DNA of 64,000 nt from Streptomyces sp. NBC_01754 (GTDB lineage: Bacteria; Actinomycetota; Actinomycetes; Streptomycetales; Streptomycetaceae): positions 868,001-932,000 of the forward strand of contig NZ_CP109132.1 of NCBI RefSeq assembly GCF_035918015.1, in the 5' to 3' direction. Below are positions 58,623-64,000 of this stretch, one piece after another. Position numbers and translations under genes: made by a program. Under the pieces are notes generated by a model, which had not been told where the DNA came from, did not search any database, and saw only the letters and a list, made by a program, of their open reading frames with translations. How positions within the stretch are numbered: the stretch's first letter is position 1; the number at the start of each line of letters is the position of its first letter.

Positions 58623-61372
58623 GGACCGTCCCCTCCCGGTGTGGTTCCTGGTGCTGTCTCGCCGGGGCCGTGCGCGTCCTCGGCATTCTGCCGACGGCCG
58701 CGCTGCCAGCCGCGTTGAAGCGAGGCCATGCGCTTGCGTACGTCGTCCGCGTCCCGTTCGAAGTCATCGGGATCGTCCGCGGAGGCGTGGCCGGGAGTCC
58801 GCCCTGCGGAGTCCTCCCGGAGCTTCGGGGCGATGCTGGCCTGCCGGACCCTGCGCGGCAGGCCGTCCACGGTGTCCGGCGGAGCGGCGTCCGGTGCCGG
58901 GGTGCCGCCGCGGCCGGACAGCCGGTCCGCCGCGGCCCGCCGGTCCGTGGCACGGCTTTCGGACGTCGTGGCACGCGAGCGGCCCGTCTCGGGTATCCGG
59001 CGGCCTCGGTCGGTGACCGGTTTCAGCGGCTTGCGCCGCGGCAGCGGAACCGGTCCCGTGGGGCGCATCGGGCGGACGTCCGCCGTCCGTCCCTCCGACG
59101 GGTCGGACGCCTGCTGGTGCTGTTCGTTCTCCGCGTTCCGGCGCAGCTCACGGGCGCGGAAGAGGCCGCCCCGTTCGCTCTCGGTGTCCTCCAGGTCGGA
59201 CACACCGTCGAGGACGGGCCCGAGCGCCGGATCCAGGTCCCGGGCCAGCGCCGGGTCGTCGGCGAGTTCCAGGGCGTCCACCGGGCCTTCGAGCTCGACC
59301 GGGCCGTCCAGTGCGACCGGGTCGGCGCGGCCGGCGGGCACCGGGGAGAGTCCGGACGACCTGCCCCTGCGCGGCGCGTCCGCCGTACCCCTGGTGGACG
59401 CCTCGTGGCCCGCCGGGCCGCCGCCGATCGACTTCTCGACCCTGCGGTCGAGGCGGAATCCGGTGCCGTGGCTGTCGGGGGCCTCGGTGAGCAGCTCCCC
59501 CGGGATGAAGACGACCGCGGTGGTTCCGCCGTAGGGCGATTTCTGGAGCGAGACGCGCACGTTCTGCCGCTGGGCGAGCCGGCTGACGACGAAGAGGCCC
59601 AGCCGGTCGGTGTCGGAGAGTTCGAAGTCGGGGGTCTCGGCGAGGCGCAGGTTGGCGTCCAGCAGGGCCTCGGGGGCCATGCCGAGGCCCCGGTCGTGGA
59701 TTTCGAGGGTGTAGCCGTTGGCCACGCGTTCGCCGTGCACCTGGACGGCGGTGTGCGGGGGCGAGAACACCGTGGCGTTCTCCACCAGTTCGGCGATCAG
59801 GTGGGTCAGGTCGGCCACGGCGGGGCCGCCCACACCGATCTGCGGCAGCCGCCTGACCTCGACGCGTTCGTAGTCCTCCACCTCGGCGACCGCCGCGCGC
59901 ACCACGTCCATCAGCTGGATGGGCTTGCGCCACTGCCGGGAGGGCGCCGCCCCGGAGAGGATCACCAGGCCTTCCGCGTGGCGCCGCATGCGGGTGGTGA
60001 GGTGGTCGAGGCGGAAGAGATCGGCGAGTTCCCCGCTGTCCTCCGTTCGGCGCTCCATGGTGTCCAGGAGCGTCAGCTGGCGGTGCAGGAGCACCTGGTT
60101 GCGGCGGGCGAGGTTGACGAAGACCTCGGAGACGCCGCGGCGCATGTCGGCCTGCTTCACCGCGGCCTCGACGGCGGCCCGCTGGAGCGTGTTGAGCGCC
60201 TGGCCGACCTGGCCGACCTCGTCCTTCCCGTACCGCAGGCGCGGGGCCTCGGTCTCCACGTCGACGTGTTCGCCGGCCGCCAGCCGCCGCATCACGCTGG
60301 GCAGCCGCACCCCGGAGACCTCGTGGGCGTCCTTGCGCAGCCGGGAGAGGTCGCGGATGAGGGCGCGTCCCACACGCACGGAGACGAAGACCGAGACGAT
60401 CAGGGCGAGGAACCCCAGGACACCGGCCACGCCGGCCTGGATCAGGATGCGGTAGCCGGCGGGCTCGGCGCGGTCCTGGAAGCGGTGGGCCATCTCGGTG
60501 CCCTCCTCGGCCAGATGGTCCAGGACCGGCGGGACCACCTGCTGCCAGCGCTGCGCGTCGACGGCTCCGGGCTTCTTGAACGGTCCCGAGGCGATGAGCT
60601 TCTGTTCCACCGTGCGCAGCGCCTCGGTGTCGGGACCGGCCCAGTACTGTTCCACACGGTCGCGCTCGGTGGCGGGCAGCAGCTCCAGGTTGACCTCGTA
60701 GAGGAGCCTGCGGCTGGCCGCGAGGTCGGACGCGGCACGCAGTTCGGGGGCGCCGAGCCGTCCCGCGAGCAGTCCGGAGGCGATCAGGGCGTCCTCCCGG
60801 GAGAGCATCTCGCGTGCCCGGGAGATGCCGACGAGAGCGCGGAACTGTTTGTCCGCGGAGACGTTCTCCATGGTGTGGAGGCCGTTGAGGAAGCGGTAGC
60901 AGGGGTCGACGAGGCCGTTGTAGAACTCGAGCGCCCTGGTCCGGTCGATGGTGCGCCGTTCGACGGAGGCGCGCAGTGCGTCGAGGCCGTCGACCTCGCT
61001 GAGGATCGACTCGAGCTGCGCCTCGGCCTCCGGGCTCAGCGCGTCGCGGACGTCGTCGCGGACGGCGCTCTTCCTGACGTCCGCCACGACCCGGTCGGTC
61101 GTGGCGCGTCGCCGCAGGAGGACGGGCAGGGCGTCGGAGGCACGTGGGTCGGCGAGGAAGACGAGGGTCTGCCGGCGTTCGTCCTGGACGGCGCGGACGG
61201 TGTCCTCCAGCGGGTGGCCGACGTTCTCCATGACGGCTCCGGCACCGAGCAGGTCGCGGGCCTCGCTTCCGGTGACATAGGTGGCGAAGACCCACAGTCC
61301 GGTGAGAGAGACGAGCGGCACCAGGAGCAACGCCACGATCTTCCTGCGGATGGACTTCCCGCGAAAGCGCAT
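58619..61372 (-). CDS. cvnA: Conservon sensor CvnA (nitrate/nitrite-sensing, HATPase)
   Basis: 917 residues. A membrane segment (12-32) and a periplasmic NIT nitrate/nitrite-sensing domain (about 50-310) come first, then a second membrane segment (about 318-340) and HAMP (to about 400). The HATPase domain has HLIAELVENATVFSPP (N box), EIHDRGLGM, DRLGLFVVSRLAQR and PYGGTTAVVFIPGELL. No phosphoacceptor H-box is evident. A long disordered tail (about 660-917) is rich in Arg, Pro and Asp. The ATG at 61370-61372 follows GGGGGAGG. It heads the cvnABCD operon. Confidence 0.9.
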   Translation of the reverse strand: MRFRGKSIRRKIVALLLVPLVSLTGLWVFATYVTGSEARDLLGAGAVMENVGHPLEDTVRAVQDERRQTLVFLADPRASDALPVLLRRRATTDRVVADVRKSAVRDDVRDALSPEAEAQLESILSEVDGLDALRASVERRTIDRTRALEFYNGLVDPCYRFLNGLHTMENVSADKQFRALVGISRAREMLSREDALIASGLLAGRLGAPELRAASDLAASRRLLYEVNLELLPATERDRVEQYWAGPDTEALRTVEQKLIASGPFKKPGAVDAQRWQQVVPPVLDHLAEEGTEMAHRFQDRAEPAGYRILIQAGVAGVLGFLALIVSVFVSVRVGRALIRDLSRLRKDAHEVSGVRLPSVMRRLAAGEHVDVETEAPRLRYGKDEVGQVGQALNTLQRAAVEAAVKQADMRRGVSEVFVNLARRNQVLLHRQLTLLDTMERRTEDSGELADLFRLDHLTTRMRRHAEGLVILSGAAPSRQWRKPIQLMDVVRAAVAEVEDYERVEVRRLPQIGVGGPAVADLTHLIAELVENATVFSPPHTAVQVHGERVANGYTLEIHDRGLGMAPEALLDANLRLAETPDFELSDTDRLGLFVVSRLAQRQNVRVSLQKSPYGGTTAVVFIPGELLTEAPDSHGTGFRLDRRVEKSIGGGPAGHEASTRGTADAPRRGRSSGLSPVPAGRADPVALDGPVELEGPVDALELADDPALARDLDPALGPVLDGVSDLEDTESERGGLFRARELRRNAENEQHQQASDPSEGRTADVRPMRPTGPVPLPRRKPLKPVTDRGRRIPETGRSRATTSESRATDRRAAADRLSGRGGTPAPDAAPPDTVDGLPRRVRQASIAPKLREDSAGRTPGHASADDPDDFERDADDVRKRMASLQRGWQRGRRQNAEDAHGPGETAPGTTPGGDGP

Positions 61373-61882
61373 GGCCTCCCCCAGCTCGACCCCGCACCGC
61401 GGGGGTGGTCGTGTCGGTGTGGTCCCGGTCCTCCGGTGGGTTCCGGTCCCCCGGTGGATTCCGGCTTCGGGCTGTGGTGCACCGGAGGTGTCGGTGTTCC
61501 GTCGGCAAACGGCGCGAGCTTACTACTGACGCTCCGCCAACTCGAAGGGACGTCCGGACGATTTTCGGCCGCCCTTTCCCGTGTTGGTCACCAGTTGTCC
61601 GGGTATTCCCGGCGAGGAAATTCACGGACGGGGCGCAGAAGGCCAGGTTGCCGTGCGCTTTCCCGTCCCGGGCAGTTGGCTGGAACTCTTCGTTCTATGG
61701 GCTTTCGAGGGCGATTGAGGGTGTTCGACGGGAATCTTCACGCACCGGCGTTCGTCCTGCTGTACGGGGGCAGACGACCCTGTGGGGTACGCGTGGCACG
61801 GCGGAGTACTCGCCCGGCGTAGAACGGGCGCAGGCCGGGCAGCCACCCCTGGTTCAGTACGGCGGAGGGGAGTTGAAGGTCC
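61373..61882. other. Divergent promoter region for cvnA and a membrane protein
   Basis: A 510-bp gap. Near 61420-61470 there is a short imperfect repeat of GGTTCCGGTCCCCCGGTGG. A TAGTAA sequence on the minus strand near 61520 is a possible -10 box of cvnA. No real ORF is seen; frames crossing this region lack family features. Confidence 0.4.
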
Positions 61883-62350
61883 GTGGAGACGGATGAACGC
61901 CGGGGCGGTCCGGCGGCTGCCGCACCGGCGGGCGGCGCCGGGATCCCCCGGCAGCGGTTGTGGGTGGAGGAACCCGCGACACGGCGGCGGATGGCGGATC
62001 CGGTGCGTACGGCGGCCGTGCGGGCGGTGCTCATCATGTCGCTGACACTCGTCCAGGCCGTGGTGGCGTTCCTGTGCACCCTCGCGGGGTCGTGGCTGGC
62101 CTTCCCGATGGTTCTCAGCGGGGTCGCCAGCACGGTGGTCGCCACCTGGTCGGTGCTGGACGTGTGGGTGACCCGGCAGGTGTGGAACCAGCGGCACGGC
62201 GTGGTCTCGGTGCCGAGCAGCACGGCGCGCCGGATGCGGCGCGAGAGGCGCCGCGAGAGGCGCCGCGCCCGGGCCGCCGCGCGGGCGGAGGACAGCCGGT
62301 CCGCCCGAATACGCCGCCGTGGCGCGGACGGGCTCTCCCGGGCGGCCTGA
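61883..62350 (+). CDS. Small membrane protein, two TM segments
   Basis: 155 residues from GTG 61883, with a GAAGG site upstream. The polar N-terminus precedes two hydrophobic segments: AVLIMSLTLVQAVVAFLCTL and WLAFPMVLSGVASTVVATWS. A very basic Arg-rich C-terminal tail (MRRERRRERRRARAAARAED) follows. No known family. The orientation rule suggests that the tail is cytoplasmic and may touch nucleic acid or lipid heads. It is divergent from cvnA and convergent with the SMC-like gene. Confidence 0.65.
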   Translation: METDERRGGPAAAAPAGGAGIPRQRLWVEEPATRRRMADPVRTAAVRAVLIMSLTLVQAVVAFLCTLAGSWLAFPMVLSGVASTVVATWSVLDVWVTRQVWNQRHGVVSVPSSTARRMRRERRRERRRARAAARAEDSRSARIRRRGADGLSRAA

Positions 62351-62415
62351 CCGCCGGGCACCCCTGAGGTGCCGCCCCGCGCCGCCCCGGCACAGGCTCG
62401 CTCCGCTTCCGGGGT

Positions 62416-64000
62416 TCAGCGGCCCGGCGTCTCCGGTGACGGGTCCGCCGCCGTGCGGGCGTTCTTCCCCGAGCGCGCCTCCGGGAGGGGCAGGGCGCCG
62501 GTTGCCCCGGCGGGCTGCGGAGTCCGCTTGAACATGCGGGTCGCGGTGATCTCGCCGTGCACCGCCTCGCCGTCGGGGTCCTGCTGCGGAAGCCCAGGCC
62601 TCAGGTGTTCCTCGACACTGATGTACTTCAGTCCCGCGCGCAGGTCCGCGTCGTTGCGCAAGCGGATCACGAGCGGGAACTCGGCGAGCGCCGTGGTGTC
62701 GAAGAGTCCAGTCGTGTAGAGCAGTTGGACGCCCAGCGCGTCGGATACGGCGCGCTGGAGCTCCAGCAGATACGTGGCGTTGGCGCGGCCGATGGGGTTG
62801 TCGAGGAAGAGCGTGCCGGCGTGGCGGTGCCGGTCGCGGCCCCGGTCGTTGCTGCGCAGGGCCGCCATGGTGCAGTACAGCGCGATGGCGGCGGTGAGCA
62901 GCTGGCCGCCGGAGAAGACGTCTCCCATCTGTCCCACGGGCACCCGCTCGGCCCGGAGCACCGCGTCCGGCTTGAGGATCTCGACGGCGATGCCCTTGGG
63001 GCGCAGCGCCGCCTCGACGCCGCGCAGCAGGAGGGACATGCCGTCCCTGCGCAGATCGGAGTTCTTCTTGAGAGCCGCGTGCGTGGCCTCGTCGACGACC
63101 TCTCCGAGCCGTTCGGTGAGGGTGGCCTGGTCGGGTTCCTCGAAGCGGATGCGGAGGAACTCCTGTCCCGACCACTCCCCCAGCCCCTCGGGGAGTCGGG
63201 AGAGCCGCTGGGCGGAGCGCAGTGTGGTGAGCGCGGACTCCACCAGGCCGCGGAGCCGGTCGACGATGGAGTCGCGGTTGCGCTCCAGCTGGGCCAGCTC
63301 GTCGGTGAGGACCCGGAGCCGGGGCGCGAAGGCGGCGGCCCACTTCTCGGCGTGGTCGGGCAGGGCGGCGGCCGGGAGTTCGCGGATCTGCTGCCGGGCG
63401 GGCGTACGGACCTGTTCGTAGCGGGTGGAGTTCGCGTGCCGTACGAGTACGTCGCTCGCCTCGCGTACGGATGCCTCGGCCGTCGAGAGGTCGGCCGAGC
63501 AGCCGCGCAGTGAGCGGCGGGCCTCGGCGGCGGACTGCCGGGCCTCGTCGAGCGTGCCGGGGTACGGCTCGGGGGCCTCGGTCTCCTCGTCGGGGGTGTG
63601 CTCGCGGAGCAGGTCGCGCAGGAGGGCCGCGGTCTCGTCGAAGCCGCCGGCGGACTCCTCGGCCGTGCGGTGGGCGCGGAGCAGCTGGGCGTGGGCGGCA
63701 CGCGCGGTGTCCAGCGCGTCGGTGGCACCGGCGAGTTCGGCGGTCGCGGCGCGGAGCAGGCTCTGGGCGTGGTCCGCGTCGGCGGGGACGAGACCCTCGG
63801 GGAGTTCGGTGTGGTGGGGTTCACCGTCTGCCGGGGCGAGCCGTTCCGCTTCGCCGCGCAGCCGGCCCAGCTGTTCGCTGGCCGTGGAGGCCCGGGCCTC
63901 CAGCAGGTGGACGAGGGACTCGGCGCGTGCCGCGGCGGCCTGCCGGGAGGGTCCGTCCGCTCCGTCGGTGCCCTCCAGGAGGGTGGCGGCGCGGGTGCGG
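62416..64000 (-). CDS. SMC/MukB-like coiled-coil ATPase, C-terminal part
   Basis: 528 codons are open to the right edge; the N-terminus lies outside. The visible start is a long Ala/Glu/Arg/Leu-rich coiled coil (ATLLEGTDGADGPSRQAAAA, LVHLLEARASTASEQLGRLR). The C-terminal ABC head has QMGDVFSGGQLLTAAIALYC (the signature motif as FSGGQ) and GTLFLDNPIGRANATYLLEL. The usual Walker B Asp-Glu is replaced by Asp-Asn. QLLYTTGLFDTTALAEFPLV follows as the H-loop region, without a clear His. Relatives are large ATPases of condensin or defence type, but this family's role is unknown. Confidence 0.75.
   Translation of the reverse strand, partial: RTRAATLLEGTDGADGPSRQAAAARAESLVHLLEARASTASEQLGRLRGEAERLAPADGEPHHTELPEGLVPADADHAQSLLRAATAELAGATDALDTARAAHAQLLRAHRTAEESAGGFDETAALLRDLLREHTPDEETEAPEPYPGTLDEARQSAAEARRSLRGCSADLSTAEASVREASDVLVRHANSTRYEQVRTPARQQIRELPAAALPDHAEKWAAAFAPRLRVLTDELAQLERNRDSIVDRLRGLVESALTTLRSAQRLSRLPEGLGEWSGQEFLRIRFEEPDQATLTERLGEVVDEATHAALKKNSDLRRDGMSLLLRGVEAALRPKGIAVEILKPDAVLRAERVPVGQMGDVFSGGQLLTAAIALYCTMAALRSNDRGRDRHRHAGTLFLDNPIGRANATYLLELQRAVSDALGVQLLYTTGLFDTTALAEFPLVIRLRNDADLRAGLKYISVEEHLRPGLPQQDPDGEAVHGEITATRMFKRTPQPAGATGALPLPEARSGKNARTAADPSPETPGR

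Noticed and set aside
58586..61822. Plus-strand ORF of 1078 codons opposite cvnA
   Set aside because: Antisense frame of the conserved sensor gene, caused by high third-position GC; no domain or ribosome site.

Overview
This window is high-GC actinobacterial chromosome, almost certainly Streptomyces. The signs are strong third-position GC, frequent GTG starts, leaderless TANNNT-type promoters, a divergent third EF-Tu (tuf3), a four-gene conservon (cvnABCD), a crr-ptsI operon beside an rRNA operon, DUF5999 and other small Streptomyces families, and an ISL3 insertion whose transposase carries a rare TTA codon.

Layout. 0-11 kb: the edge of a spermidine synthase-like gene, tuf3, a VTT-domain membrane protein, undecaprenyl-diphosphatase (uppP), a double universal stress protein, a Gfo/Idh/MocA oxidoreductase, a DinB/DUF664 protein, a helical-repeat-like protein with a cysteine ladder, uracil-DNA glycosylase (ung), a two-SDR operon with its own terminator and putative operator, and a HipA-like kinase/DUF3037 pair. 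11-22 kb: an integrase remnant, a Baeyer-Villiger-type monooxygenase, a degenerate stretch, a membrane PP2C phosphatase, a LysR/EamA divergent pair, a MocR-type regulator divergent from a PNPOx-like flavoprotein, a second EamA transporter, a Clp-N domain protein and a PadR regulator. 22.2-25.3 kb is the most accessory-looking stretch: a cassette flanked by 43-bp inverted repeats carrying a DUF6193 gene, an orphan ORF and an ISL3 element with a broken transposase.

25-44 kb returns to core genome: PhzF-like protein, CPBP protease, a GCS2-type glutamate-cysteine ligase, then gcvP behind a tandem glycine riboswitch, a PRC-barrel gene overlapping dinB tail to tail, and a block of MerR, DUF151 nuclease, FtsR-like MerR and GarA-like FHA genes. 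This block resembles the mycobacterial Rv1827-Rv1832 neighbourhood and links glycine/2-oxoglutarate metabolism with cell-division regulators. It is followed by DUF881-Sbp-DUF881, a nucleotidyltransferase fused to a degenerate phosphomannomutase domain, and a CDP-alcohol phosphatidyltransferase. 44.3-49.9 kb is a complete rRNA operon on the minus strand (16S-23S-5S, no spacer tRNA) with terminator, processing stem and promoter region.

50-64 kb: crr and ptsI (general PTS) with a strong terminator, a conserved hypothetical gene, acetoacetyl-CoA synthetase, a Zn-ribbon NUDIX hydrolase, a vanX remnant, a DUF962 membrane protein, the conservon cvnABCD, a small membrane protein and, running off the right edge, the C-terminal part of a large SMC/MukB-like coiled-coil ATPase. 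No CRISPR array, tRNA gene or intact prophage was seen. The items most worth following are the inverted-repeat cassette, the edge SMC-like ATPase, the HipA/DUF3037 pair, the cysteine-ladder protein and the pseudo-enzyme phosphomannomutase domain.
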